Source: Archivesica marissinica
Taxonomy: Eukaryota; Mollusca; Bivalvia; Venerida; Vesicomyidae
Length of the DNA: 64,000 nucleotides
Direction: 5' to 3'
NCBI GenBank assembly: GCA_014843695.1
Contig: CM026397.1
Location: forward strand, 50,281,799-50,345,798
Shown here: one piece after another, positions 21,296-32,921 of the stretch
Numbering within the stretch: position 1 is the first letter of the stretch
How the letters are laid out: each line of letters begins with the position of its first letter
Translations under genes and position numbers: made by a program
The notes under the pieces: generated by a model
The model's input: the letters and a program-made list of their open reading frames with translations, nothing else
The model's database searches: none
Told to the model about the DNA's origin: nothing

Positions 21296-24200
21296 TCAAT
21301 CCGTACCAACAAGGCTCCAGCTACATCTGTGGCACCATCCCCGAAACAATCCGTACCAACAAGGCTCCAGCTACATCTGTGGCACCCTCCCCGAAACAAT
21401 CCCTACCTAAAAGGCGGCTCCAGCTACATCTGTGGCACCCTCCCCGAAACAATCCCTACCAACAAGGCTCCAGCTACATCTGTGGCACCCTCCCCGAAAC
21501 AATCCGTACCAACAAGGCTCCAGCTACATCTGTGGCACCCTCCCCGAAACAATCCGTACCAACAAGGCTCCAGCTACATCTGTGGCACCCTCCCCGAAAC
21601 TCCAGCTACATCTGTGGCGTACCAACAAGGCTCCAGCTACATCTGTGGCACCCTCTCCGTACCAACAAGGCTCCAGCTACATCAATCCGTACCAACAAGG
21701 CTCCAGCTACATCTGTGACACCCTCCCCGAAACAATCCGTACCAACAAGGCTCCAGCTACATCTGTGGCACCCTCCCCGAAACAATCCGTACCAACAAGG
21801 CTCCAGCTACATCTGTGGCACCCTCCCCGAAACAATCCGTACCAACAAGGCTCCAGCTACATCTGTGGCACCCTCCCCGAAACAATCCGTACCAACAAGG
21901 CTCCAGCTACATCTGTGGCACCCTCCCCGAAACAATCCGTACCAACAAGGCTCCAGCTACATCTGTGGCACCCTCCCCGAAACAATCCGTACCAACAAGG
22001 CTCCAGCTACATCTGTGGCACCCTCCCCGAAACAATCCGTACCAACAAGGCTCCAGCTACATCTGTGGCACCCTCCCCGAAACAATCCGTACCAACAAGG
22101 CTCCAGCTACATCTGTGGCACCCTCCCGAAACAATCCGTACCAACAACGGCTCCAGCTACATGTGTGGCACCTTCACGAAACAATCCGTACCAACAAGGC
22201 TCCAGCTACATCTGTGGCACCCTCCCCGAAACAATCCGTACCAACAAGGCTCCAGCTACATCTGTGGCACCCTCCCCGAAACAATCCGTACCAACAAGGC
22301 TCCAGCTACATCTGTGGCACCCTCCCCGAAACAATCCGTACCAACAAGGCTCCAGCTACACCTGTGGCACCCTCCCCGAAACAATCCGTACCAACAAGGC
22401 TCCAGGTACATCTGTGGCACCCTCCCCGAAACAATCCGTACCATCAAGGCTCCAGCTACATCTGTGGCACCCTCCCCGAAACAATCCGTACCAACAAGGC
22501 TCCAGCTACATCTGTGGCACCCTCCCCGAAACAATCCGTACCAACAAGGCTCCAGCTACATCTGTGGCACCCTCCCCGAAACAATCCCTACCAACAAGGC
22601 TCCAGCTACATCTGTGGCACCCTCCCCGAAACAATCCCTACCAACAAGGCTCCAGCTACATCTGTGGCACCCTCCCCGAAACAATCCCTACCAACAAGGC
22701 TCCAGCTACATCTGTGGCACCCTCCCCGAAACAATCCCTACCAACAAGGCTCCAGCTACATCTGTGGCACCCTCCCCGAAACTCCAGCTACATCTGTGGC
22801 GTACCAACAAGGCTCCAGCTACATCTGTGGCACCCTGCTCCGTACCAACAAGGCTCCAGCTACATCAATCCGTACCAACAAGGCTCCAGCTACATCTGTG
22901 ACACCCTCCCCGAAACAATCCGTACCAACAAGGCTCCAGCTACATCTGTGGCACCCTCCTGGAAACAATCCGTACAAACAAGGCTCCAGCTACATCTGTG
23001 ACACCCTCCCCGAAACAATCCGTACCAACAAGGCTCCAGCTACATATGTGGTACCCTCCCCGAAATAATCCGTACCAACAAGGCTCCAGCTACATCTGTG
23101 GCACCCTCCCCGAAACAATCCGTACCAACAAGGCTCCAGCTACATCTGTGGCACCCTCCCCGAAACAATCCGTACCAACAAGGCTCCAGCTACATCTGTG
23201 GCACCCTCCCCGAAACAATCCGTACCAACAAGGCGGCTCCAGCTACATCTATGAAACAATCCGTACCAACAAGGCTCTCCCCGAAACAATCCGTACCAAC
23301 AAGGCTCCAGGCACCCAAACAATCCGTACCAACAAGCACCCTCCCCGAAACAATCCGTACCAACAAGGCTCCAGCTACATCTGTGGCACCCTCCCCGAAA
23401 CAATCCGTACCAACAAGGCTCCAGCTACATCTGTGGCACCCTCCCCGAAACAATCCGTACCAACAAGGCTCCAGCTACATCTGTGGCACCCTCCCCGAAA
23501 CAATCCGTACCAACAAGGCTCCAGCTACATCTGTGGCACCCTCCCCGAAACAATCCGTACCAACAAGGCTCCAGCTACATCTGTGGCACCCTCCCCGAAA
23601 CAATCCGTACCAACAAGGCGGCTCAGCTACATGTGTGGCACCTTCGAAACAATCCGTAGTACACCAAGCTCTGTGGCACCCTCCCCGAAACAATCCGTAC
23701 CAACAAGGCTCCAGCTACATCTGTGGCACCCTCCCCGAAACAATCCGTACCAACAAGGCTCCAGCTACATCTGTGGCACCCTCCCCCGTACCAACAATCC
23801 GCTACCAACAAGGCTCCAGCTACACCTGTGGCACCCTCCCCGAAACAATCCGTACCAACAAGGCTCCAGCTACATCTGTGGCACCCTCCCCGAAACAATC
23901 CGTACCAACAATCCAACCAATCCGTACCATAAGGCTCCAGCTACACCTGTGGCACCCTCCCCGAAACAATCCGTACCAACAAGGCTCCAGCTACATCTGT
24001 GGCACCCTCCCCGAAACAATCCGTACCAACAAGGCTCCAGCTACATCTGTGGCACCCTCCCCGAAACAATCCGACTACCAACAAGGCTCCAGCTACATCT
24101 GTGGCACCCTCCCCGAAACAATCCCTACCAACAAGGCTCCAGCTACATCTGTGGCACCCTCCCCGAAACAATCCCTACCAACAAGGCTCCAGCTACATCT

Positions 24201-25305
24201 GTGGCACCCTCCCCGAAACAATCCCTACCAACAAGGCTCCAGCTACATCTGTGGCACCCTCCCCAAGGCTCCAGCTACATCTGTGGCACCCTCCCCGAAA
24301 CAATCCCTACCAACAAGGCTCCAGCTACATCTGTGGCACCCTCCCCGAAACAATCCCTACCAACAAGGCTCCAGCTACATCTGTGGCACCCTCCCCAAGT
24401 TACATCTGTGGCACCCTCCCCGAAACAATCCCTACCAACATGGCTCCAGCTACATCTGTGGCTCCCCGAAACAATCCCTACCAACAAGGCTCCAGCTACA
24501 TCTGTGGCACCCTCCTGGAAACAATCCCTACCAACAAGGCTCCAGCTACATCTGTGGCACCCTCCCCGAAATAATCCCTACCAACAAGGCTCCAGCTACA
24601 TCTGTGGCACCCTCCCCGAAACAATCCGTACCAACAAGGCTCCAGCTACATCTGTGGCAAACAATCCGTACCAACAAGGCTCCAGCTACATCTGTGGCAC
24701 AATCCTACCAACAAGGCTCCAGCTACATCAACAAGCTTCCAGCTACATCTGTGGCACCCTCCCCGAAACAATCCGTACCAACAAGGCTCCAGCTACATCT
24801 GTGGCACCCTCCCCGAAACAATCCGTACCAACAACGCTCCAGCTACACCTGTGGCACCCTGTGGCTCCAGCTACATCTGTGGCACCCTCCCCGAAACAAT
24901 CCGTACTACCACAAGGCTCCAGCTACATCTGTGGCACCCCTCCCCGAAACAATCCCTACCAACAAGGCTCCAGCTACATCTGTGGCACCCTCCCCGAAAC
25001 AATCCCTACCAACAAGGCTCCAGCTACATCTGTGGCACCCTCCCCGAAACAATCCCTACCAACAAGGCTCCAGCTACATCTGTGGCACCCTCCCCGAAAC
25101 AATCCCTACCAACAAGGCTCCAGCTAACATCTGTGGCACCCTCCCCGAAACAATCCCTACCAACAAGGCTCCAGCCACATCTGTGGCACCCTCCCCGAAA
25201 CAATCCCTACCAACAAGGCTCCAGCTACATCTGTGGCACCCTCCCCGAAACAATCCCTACCAACAAGGCTCCTGTTACACCTGTGGCACCCTCCCCGAAA
25301 CAAAC
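21296..25305. repeat. 4.0-kb tandem array, 50-bp unit, ~80 copies
   Basis: The unit reads CAATCCGTACCAACAAGGCT, CCAGCTACATCTGTGGCACC, CTCCCCGAAA. Two main subtypes, CCGTACC and CCCTACC, are clustered in blocks rather than mixed: the C type dominates ~22570-22745, 24115-24590 and 24945-25260. Deleted or fused units concentrate at 21590-21720, 22780-22875, 23220-23345, 23620-23670, 23780-23815 and 24640-24745. Because 50 is not a multiple of three, an open frame cycles through three phases every 150 bp. That gives stop-free stretches over 700 codons (for example 23098-25326) with the same peptide in rotation. It could in principle encode a repetitive protein, but there is no start context, flanking exon or codon bias to support that. 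Confidence 0.95.
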
Positions 25306-26045
25306 AATCTTAGTCACATTATTTGAAACATAATACATAAATGGAATCCATTCATACATACAGTTGGACATGAAAGGACTTGGTATAAAACTAGTGGATA
25401 CTATTCTAGCCTCATCATATCATGTCCTAGTTTACGACTGCATATATATATATAAGTTATATACCAGTTGTATCTAGTACTATAATTATAAAAAAAAATT
25501 AATAGTTTTCATTATAGTGTCCATACATAAACTAAGTCGTTTAAGTTCATTAGGAATTTCGATTGATAACAAAAACTCCAAATTTTAAAATATTTGGGGA
25601 GGGGGGGTATAGAAAAATGCATTTATATACTTGTTCCTATAGTCGTTAAATTGTGCACATACTAATACATAGTGAAATTCGTCTCCAATATCAACAACAT
25701 AAATGCACTTTCGTTCGTTTGATGTAATTCCTCTCCACCGCCCTACCTCAATAGGTAAATGGTGGTCCTAGTTACAAATGCGATCATCCTTTTACATAAA
25801 TATGTTGGCACTGTATGTATGTATCTACCTTGTTGGAAATCATTTTTAAAAAGTGTGTACATGTTTGTATTTCATATTTGTTCAATGCCAGCATGCCAAG
25901 TTTGAATAAAAACACCATTTAGCTTTAGCTATACTTACATACATGTTATTTACCGTAGCTTACATTCATTCAAACAGGTTGTCGAAGTACTGCCAGACTG
26001 TGAAGTTAGGCTTCAAAATACGGAGACATTAGAAGTCACTGCTTC
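25306..26045. other. Unannotated AT-rich stretch between arrays
   Basis: It contains a short TA run near 25440-25455, an A8 run at 25490 and a G7 run at 25600. No coding or transposon feature is recognised. Confidence 0.4.
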
Positions 26046-27172
26046 CATCAGATATATCACAGGAACATGCAACCAGTAGTGTCATGAAACTGTCCAAGCC
26101 AATGCACGTAGGAGAATATATCACAGGAACATGCAACCAGTATTGTCATGAAACTGTCCAAGCCAATGCACGTAGGAGAATATATCACAGGAACATGCAA
26201 CCAGTAGTGTCATGAAACTGTCCAAGCCAATGCACGTAGGAGAATATATCACAGGAACATGCAACCAGTATTGTCATGAAACTGTCCAAGCCAATGCACG
26301 TAGGAGAATATATCACAGGAACATGCAACCAGTATTGTCATGAAACTGTCCAAGCCAATGCACGTAGGAGAATATATCACAGGAACATGCAACCAGTATT
26401 GTCATGAAACTGTCCAAGCCAATGCACGTAGGAGAATATATCACAGGAACATGCAACCAGTATTGTCATGAAACTGTCCAAGCCAATGCACGTAGGAGAT
26501 TATATCACACGAACATGCAACCAGTCATGAAACTGTCCAAGCCAATGCACGTAGGAGAATATATCACACGAACATGCAACCGGTATTGTCATGTAACTGT
26601 CCAAGCCAATGCACATAGGAGATTATATCACAGGAACATGCAACCAGTCATGAAACTGTCCAAGCCAATGCACGTAGGAGATTATATCACAGGAACATGC
26701 AACCAGTCATGAAACTGTCCAAGCCAATGCACGTAGGAGAATATATCACACGAACATGCAACCAGTATTGTCATGTAACTGTCCAAGCCAATGCACGTAG
26801 GAGATTATATCACAGGAACATGCAACCAGTCATGAAACTGTCCAAGCCGATGCACGTAGGAGATTATATCACAGGAACATGCAACCAGTCATGAAACTGT
26901 CCAAGCCAATGCACGTAGGAGATTATATCACAGGAACATGCAACCAGTCATGAAACTGTCCAAGCCAATGCACGTAGGAGAATATATCACAGGAGCATGC
27001 AACCAGCCATGAAACTGTCCAAGCCAATGCACGTAGGAGAATATATCACAGGAACATGCAACCAGTCATGAAACTGTCCAAGCCAATGCACGTAGGAGAA
27101 TATATCACAGGAACATGCAACCAGTATTGTCATGAAACTGTCCAAGCCAATGCACGTAGGAGACGCAACACA
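26046..27172. repeat. Tandem array, 64/59-bp unit, ~18 copies
   Basis: The unit is ATATATCACAGGAACATGCA, ACCAGTATTGTCATGAAACT, GTCCAAGCCAATGCACGTAG, GAGA. A 59-bp subtype lacks TATTG and reads ACCAGTCATGAAAC. The first seven units are long; after ~26515 short and long forms interleave, with AGAATATATC and AGATTATATC variants. The open frames at 26404-27313 arise from this array. Confidence 0.95.
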
Positions 27173-27296
27173 GGAAATCAGTTCTATTCTTTGGAAAGTG
27201 CTGTTGCTAATGTTTTCATAACTTGTAGTCCAATCCTTTTGCACTTGTCATGTATATGGATATTGTCAGGTTTTATATATGTTAGTATATTAGTAT

Positions 27297-27462
27297 ATAC
27301 AAATTTATTTTAGCTCGATTACGAAGCAAGTTCATACAACTTATGCTAATCACTCTCGAGACCTCATTCCTGATTGAATCCATCGTCACGAGGGAGGGAG
27401 AAGAGGTAACCTGGAATTGACATGTCTAGCCTAAGGACACACTCGTTACGGCTTCGAGCTTC
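27297..27462 (-). mobile_element. SINE group B, head-truncated
   Basis: The plus strand reads TACAAATTTATTTTAGCTCG, then CTCGAGACCTCATTCCTGAT, TCACGAGGGAGGGAGAAGAG and ACACTCGTTACGGCTTCGAG. This is the reverse complement of the group B tail, body and start of box B. Confidence 0.8.
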
Positions 27463-27715
27463 GATAACTTGATGTTATAAATGTGACGGTAATGTTATTG
27501 TGATTCGTAAATTGTAATCGCCATTATGATAAACGTTGCAATAACATATTATTAAAAAAGTTCTATACATTTAATGACAGTATAAGTATGTTAATTGATA
27601 TATAATAGTCAAAGGTCAAATATTTTAAAATTTCATATTTTATGAAATGGGTATGTCATGTTACGTTATTTGATAGAAACATTTCTAAGCTATGCCATTT
27701 AGTTATATAGATTTA

Positions 27716-28140
27716 TTTTTTGAAATTGAAATTTTATTTCACTTTGTTTTTAGAATGTCAGCTATATACCGATTTAAGAAAAACACATATTAAGAAATAC
27801 TTTTGGAGAAATCCAAATGTTCCTAAATTTATTGAATTGGTGACCTCAAAATATGTTATAATAATTAAAGATTTGGCTATGTATATATACAAATCATTTC
27901 AAGTCAGAAACAACCTGTTCTATAACTAGTGTTCATATCTCATTATACGTTATACGCTAGCCGATCGTAAACGTTTTGTATTTGCACGTGTTTTTATTTG
28001 CACATTTGCTCTATATAATTATATTACATATTTACACAAGGCACGCAGTGCCAATGTTCACGTTTGAAAGTATGTAATGTGTATATAATGTGTACTCATG
28101 GGCATATTGCCCATTGTATTTCGAAATAAACTCTTGAAAA
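27716..28140 (+). mobile_element. 5'-truncated LINE: last ~65 codons plus 3' UTR
   Basis: The open frame 27720-27929 carries FLECQLYTDLRKTHIKKYFW, then NPNVPKFIELVTS and LAMYIYKSFQVRN. This is the characteristic C-terminal tail of a LINE reverse-transcriptase protein (C-x-Y-x-LR, then R at the end). The stop at ~27927 is followed by ~200 bp of AT-rich 3' UTR. That UTR holds a hairpin TGGGCATATTGCCCA and the polyadenylation-like AATAAACTCTTGAAA at ~28123. The same protein family is present in reverse at 59440-60038. Confidence 0.75.
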
Positions 28141-28451
28141 CTCTTTATTTTTTGAAAGTGCAACCGTTACATACAATCAATACAAATAATACATAACAAC
28201 AGCAAGCCTCGTGGGCTTAAGATGCACTAACATGTAATACCATAATCAGGACAATAAATGAGCACAAATTAATCAGTTTGTAGCTCCTTTAAATATGGCG
28301 CGTAGAATATATCTTAAATGCACATATAATTGAATGAGCAAATGCAATTTTGGAAAGGTATAAATCTGTTATACTGAAGTATGAATATATATCTTGGTGT
28401 TGTGTTCGCCTGTTGATATGAATGTGTCTGGCTGTCAACATCTCCAAGGCT
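28141..28451. other. Unannotated stretch
   Basis: No repeat or gene recognised between the LINE 3' end and the next group A SINE. Confidence 0.4.
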
Positions 28452-28664
28452 GTCTGATTAGCGCAGTTGTTAGCGCGCTCGCTTCTCACCAATGTAACCC
28501 GGGTTCGATCCTCGGACCGGGAAGTTTGTGAGGTGGTACGGTTGTCGCCAGATCCTCTCACACGCATGACCACATAATTATACGCTTTCATCCGCGCCAA
28601 CGAGAGTGATTAATACAAGTTGTTCGAACGTGCATCGCAATCGTTGTAAAATAAATAATGTTTA
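28452..28664 (+). mobile_element. SINE group A, full head, internal deletion
   Basis: The head is TGTCTGATTAGCGCAGTTGT with box B CCGGGTTCGATCC. The body lacks the GGACAGGTGGGTTTTC segment: GTTGTCGCCAGATCC joins directly to TCTCACACGCATGACC. The tail is AAATAAATAATGTTTAAA. Confidence 0.85.
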
Positions 28665-28954
28665 AATAGAATATGAATGTGTGGGTACTTGGTTTGCTAA
28701 GAAGAACCGAAGCAAAACGTGCAAAGTTATCATTTTCATTCTGCAATTAGCTTTTCTCAAAAGACCAAGTAATTTGATACTAAAACGACTGCTTTATAGA
28801 GGCTCATAAATCAAGACATATTACATGTCCTCTGGGACAAAAATGCACACTATTAATCTGTTTGTTACCTTCCTGTAACTGTATGGTTTCTGTCGCAGTT
28901 TCTGAGCAGTTGCACATCAGTGTCATTTCATCGGATTGTCTTTACTATTAGTGC

Positions 28955-29170
28955 ATACGATTTTATTTTAGCTCGATTGCGAAACAAGTTCTTACAACTT
29001 ATATTAATCACTCTCGAGACCTCATTCCTGATGGAATTAATCGCCACGAGGGAGAGAGGCAATGTGGACTTTAAATGCCTTGCCCAATGGTACAATTGTA
29101 ACGGCTCCAGAGGGGCTCGAACTCCGGACCTGAAACGAACACGCATCCACTGGGCTATCACGACTTCCAC
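28955..29170 (-). mobile_element. SINE group B, near-complete
   Basis: The minus-strand head is GTCGTGATAGCCCAGTGGAT with box B GGAGTTCGAGCCCC. The plus strand shows CTCGAGACCTCATTCCTGAT and the tail complement TTTTATTTTAGCTCGATTGC. An open frame on the minus strand at this site is only the SINE read through. Confidence 0.85.
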
Positions 29171-29198
29171 TTTACTATTAACAGGGCATATGGTATCG

Positions 29199-29447
29199 GC
29201 ACAGACGGATATGTTGTCCTATGGTTAACCCGCTGGAATGGTAATCCAGGGATCGCAGGTTCGATCCCCCGTCTGACAATAATAAAATTAACAGTCTTTC
29301 AGATGGGACTTTAAACCGAGGTCTCGTGTCGATGCTTTACACCGTACACGTAAAAGAACAAGAGGAGATTCTGGAATGGGTATCTGTCTGTATCATTGCA
29401 CTATCCTCCAAATATCTAAAATGACTAATCTCTTGAGGAGGCGTCGT
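29199..29447 (+). mobile_element. SINE group C, 3'-truncated
   Basis: The head is CAGACGGATATGTTGTCCTA with box B GGTTCGATCC and anticodon loop AATGGTAA. The middle domain GATGGGACTTTAAACCGAGG follows, ending at TCTTGAGGAGGCGTCGT. The final CATATGGG...AATAAACG tail is missing. Confidence 0.85.
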
Positions 29448-30116
29448 ATAATATAGTTACATACGTGATAGTCAAGACGTAGGCATTGACGGCTCTGAAA
29501 TATGACTGAAATTAGTTGAATCATGTATCGTTTTAACAATGCTACAAGTGTTATAGACTGTACGACTGTTTTATTGTTAACTGCATGGTATAAGCTTCAT
29601 GCAGCCATGTGATGCGTGCACACTGTGATCTCCATTTATCGTGTGTTAGTCTGATTGAATCTTGCATTTCGTTTGGGTAAGATCCACTCCGGTTTATAGT
29701 GTGCGCTTATCACGGATATTAATACTGGTGCACCAGTATTATGAATGAATATGTGTGGTTTATGTACATGTACATATACATGTATGAGTATATATTTATT
29801 CATATACAAATATGTGTATATTATGCTAGAACTACAGTGTGCGCACCAGTGTAAATATCATTGTGAAGGTATGTACTTTATTTGCATCGTACATTGTATG
29901 CCTTTCTCTGTAAATATCATATGTATCGATATGTACTTGACGTGCATTGTACCTATGCGTTGTATAATTGTCAAGTATAATTGTCATTTGCATTAGATTG
30001 TGTTCTTTGTAAATTAGATGTTTATGTCTATATTGTATGTGGCTCTCCCTGCAGTGGAGGAAATAAAGATATCTAGACTAAGTGTAGTTCAAATGCTAAA
30101 TACAAATACAAAATAA
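29448..30116. other. Unannotated stretch
   Basis: An ATGTAC/TACAT-rich segment lies at 29760-29800. The open frame at 29745-29996 is cysteine-rich by composition, with no recognised domain. Confidence 0.4.
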
Positions 30117-30409
30117 TGTGTGTGTTTTACGTATATTTATCGTCGCTACCGGTTGCCCATATGACCGACACCTCCTGAAGAGATTAGTGATTTTAGATTT
30201 TTGGAGGATAGTGCATGATAAAGACAGAGACCCATTCCAGAGTCTCCTCTGGTTCTTTTATGTCCACGATGTACAGCACAGACACGAGACCTCAGTTTAA
30301 AGTCCGATCTGAAAGACTGTTAATTTTATTAAGGTTAGACGAGGGATCGACCCTGCGATCCCTGGATTACCAGTCCAGCGTGTTACCACTGGACTACATA
30401 TCCGTCCGT
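30117..30409 (-). mobile_element. SINE group C, full length, minus strand
   Basis: The plus strand runs from TTTATCGTCGCTACCGGTTG to GTCAGACGAGGGATCG-like T-arm sequence and GGATTACCAGTCCAGCGTGT. The anticodon stem is intact. It is followed after a G run (30419-30428) by a LINE. Confidence 0.85.
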
Positions 30410-30466
30410 AATGTTCTGGGGGGGGGGCTTTAATATAAATATAACACTTACAATTATAATTTATAA

Positions 30467-31819
30467 CTGGCAAAACTATTACACGCAGGTATATCCGGTC
30501 CTCTTTTTCAATGGTTTTCAGATTATCTGTCCAACCGAAGACAACGAGTTGTTCTTTCTGGAAGCAAATCGACATGGGCAAATATAAGAGCCGGAGTTCC
30601 ACAGGGGTCAATCCTAGGTCCTATGCTTTTCATCATTTTCATCAACGACATTGTCGACGACATCTCTTCCTCCATCAACTTATTTGCAGTCGATACAAGT
30701 CTCTATGTGATCGTTGAGCAACCTCGTACAGCTGCAGACCGTCTCCAAAACGATATACTCAGAATTTCTACATGGGCTAACAAATGGCTTGTAACTTTCA
30801 ACCCAGCAAAGTCCGAATCTGTTCTCATCTCAAGGAAGCGTAATCAGCAACTACATCCTCCTCTCTTTATGTTTGACCAACGCATCCCTGAAGTTCCAGA
30901 CCATAAACATCTTGGGATATTTCTATCTAACGACTGTAGTTGGCATTCGCATATGGACTATATTATCGAGAAAGCATGGAAACGAGTCAATATTATGCGG
31001 AAACTAAAATTCTCGCTTGATCGTAGATCACTTGAAATTATATAGCTTTCCCTTATAAGGCCTCTCCTTGAATATGCTGATGCCGTATATACCAAATATG
31101 AGATGGAACAGCTGGATAAAATCCAAAACGAATGTGGCAAAATTGCCACTGGAGCAACTAAGCTCGTTTCTTTGCTAAATTTACACCTAGAAACCAGATG
31201 GGAAAGTTTAACGGACAGAAGAAACAAACACAAGCTTATTATGTTCTATAAAATGAACACCAACCAAACACCTGACTATCTCTCCTCATTGATTCCCCGA
31301 CAAGCAGAAACCCGGTACAATTTAAGAAATTCAGAACATATCCACGGAGTGCATTCCAGAACGTCACACTACTATAATTCTTTCTTGCCTTCAACAATTC
31401 GGAATTGAAACTCTCTGCCTTCAACGGTTTGTAACTCTCCCTCAGTACAGACATTCAAGGTCAATCTCAATAGAAACAAGAGCAAAGTCCCTCCATACTT
31501 TTATGTGGGTATACGAAAACTTCAAGTCCTCCATACATGCCTTCGTACGAAATGTAGTGGTCTTAACTATCACCTTTTCCTAAAAAATATTACTCCTACA
31601 GCTTTATGTAATTGTGGTCAAATGGAGACAAACTTCCACTATTTCTTTGAGTGTAGAATGTACAATGATTGCCGTACAACTCTACAGAACAATCTTCACA
31701 ATTTCAGCATAGATCTCGAAACCCTCCTATTAGGAAATCCGGCCCTATCCGACCAGGAAAACACTCTCATATTCACACATGTTCATACCTACATATCTGA
31801 TAGTAAGCGATTTGAATAA
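30467..31819 (+). pseudogene. LINE reverse transcriptase pseudogene (RT palm to C-terminus)
   Basis: A single frame runs the whole length. It reads KLLHAGISGPLFQWFSDYLS, then RQRVVLSG, then the RT block GVPQGSILGPMLFIIFINDI, then FAVDTSLY, then WANKWLVTFNPAKSES and HKHLGIFLS. Functional Jockey/CR1-like RTs have FADDT-like residues at the active site. Here the first aspartate of the pair is valine (codon 30689-30691, GTC), removing a metal ligand. Two in-frame stops follow, TAG at 31043-31045 and TGA at 31406-31408, with no frameshift. The tail after the second stop keeps LHTCLRTKCSGLNYHLF and CNCG...HYFFEC, a Cys/His-type terminal domain. The element is dead but recently decayed. Confidence 0.85.
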
Positions 31820-32178
31820 TAGTATTAATAACGATTATTGTGACATGAGACATACATTCTCTCCTCTCTAATCTTCTTATCACCTTCTTCTCACTACATT
31901 CTTTTTTCTCTCGCTCTCTCACTCACAATCCACTATATTATGATCTTTATTAATGTTTAACATGTAGTTATTTTCGCATGTTTTCATGTTAAACCTTTCC
32001 TAACTCTATAACACAATTGCAAAAGCCAACCGAAATACATACAATCTTTGAAGAGGAGAAGAATTAAATAAGACTCTGTCTTCCATTCTAATCCTGTTTC
32101 TGTATTATGATTATGCGTGGTGTATGCATTGTTCAATATGTATTATATTGGGAAATAAAATATGTTTAAACTAATTAT
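30467..32178 (+). mobile_element. 5'-truncated LINE with RT coding region and 3' UTR
   Basis: A non-LTR retrotransposon copy lacking ORF1, endonuclease and the first RT blocks. The coding part (30467-31819) is described separately. The 3' UTR continues to TATTGGGAAATAAAATATG and TTTAAACTA at ~32176. The last ~80 bp recur alone at 8176-8254, with target duplication, which fixes this as the real 3' end. Its terminal AATAAA...GTTTAAACTA closely resembles the tail of SINE group A (AATAAAGTTTAAACTAAA). This suggests the LINE's reverse transcriptase mobilises that SINE. Confidence 0.8.
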
Positions 32179-32230
32179 AATTCAGTTTGCCGCGTCGAGT
32201 ATGTCAACTAGGCATAATATTGCATGTATG

Positions 32231-32433
32231 TATGTTCCTTTAATGTCAAGCCCCTCGCGGGGACTTAGACATGTTTTCCTGAGCATGCTTAGCCGACCTA
32301 AGCGATTAACCAGTACTAAGCAATGTGTGTGAGGTGCCTTGCTAAATGACACTACATACGTGGCCTGACCGAGTATCGAACCCGGGATCGTTCGATTCCA
32401 AATCCGACGCTCTACCACTGGACCACGGACGCC
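32231..32433 (-). mobile_element. SINE group G with tRNA-like head
   Basis: The minus-strand head is GGCGTCCGTGGTCCAGTGGT with box B CCCGGGTTCGATAC. The anticodon loop reads TTTGGAA (TGG, Pro-like). The body in plus orientation has AAGCCCCTCGCGGGGACTTA, TTAGCCGACCTAAGCG and GGTGCCTTGCTAAATGACA. The head-less partner is at 2219-2370, and a piece of the CCCCGCGAGGGG tail occurs at ~36245. Confidence 0.75.
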
Positions 32434-32546
32434 AGATTCAATATACGTGCTGAATTATTTGAAAGGAATAACTTCGACAGATAGTTTGCTCATTTCATTG
32501 TGCAATGTACATACTATTGTAGAATTATGAATAAAACACTGCAGCT

Positions 32547-32783
32547 ATGGCCATAATAAAATAAATCCTAGATTTTCATCCAAATTTTTTTGGGGGGTGA
32601 AATTTTATTTTTTATTTTATATTTTCAGGATATCGATATTTATGCTGATAAAATGGTGTTTTGACAAGATTCAACTTGACAAGATTTTTTTTTTTTTCAA
32701 ATAGTAATAAAAAAAATCGGGGCGGGCCCTAAAAACGGGGGCGGGCGGGGATGAAAATCTAGGAAATATTTTATTATGGCCTA
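32547..32783. mobile_element. 237-bp TIR element
   Basis: The left end GGCCATAATAAAATAAATCC and TAGATTTTCATCC is mirrored at the right as GGATGAAAATCTAGGAAATA and TTTTATTATGGCC, about 33 bp of inverted terminus. The interior is T-rich then G-rich (GGGGCGGGCCC, GGGGGCGGGCGGGG), a potential quadruplex-forming run. No coding sequence. Confidence 0.8.
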
Positions 32784-32921
32784 TTGGAATTTGAAAACTT
32801 ATGTTATATAATATTGTGGCAAGCTATGATGTTATACCTTCATAACTATTTACTTCCTGTTAGCCAAACTAATGAAACATGTGCAACTGCCATGAATAAA
32901 ACGTGTTTACTAATTTTAGTT

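Noticed and set aside
30215..30433. Open frame covering a group C SINE
   Set aside because: It is the SINE read through. The same peptide pattern (RPRFKVPSERLLILL-like) recurs at 8384, 51340 and 61142 wherever the SINE lies.
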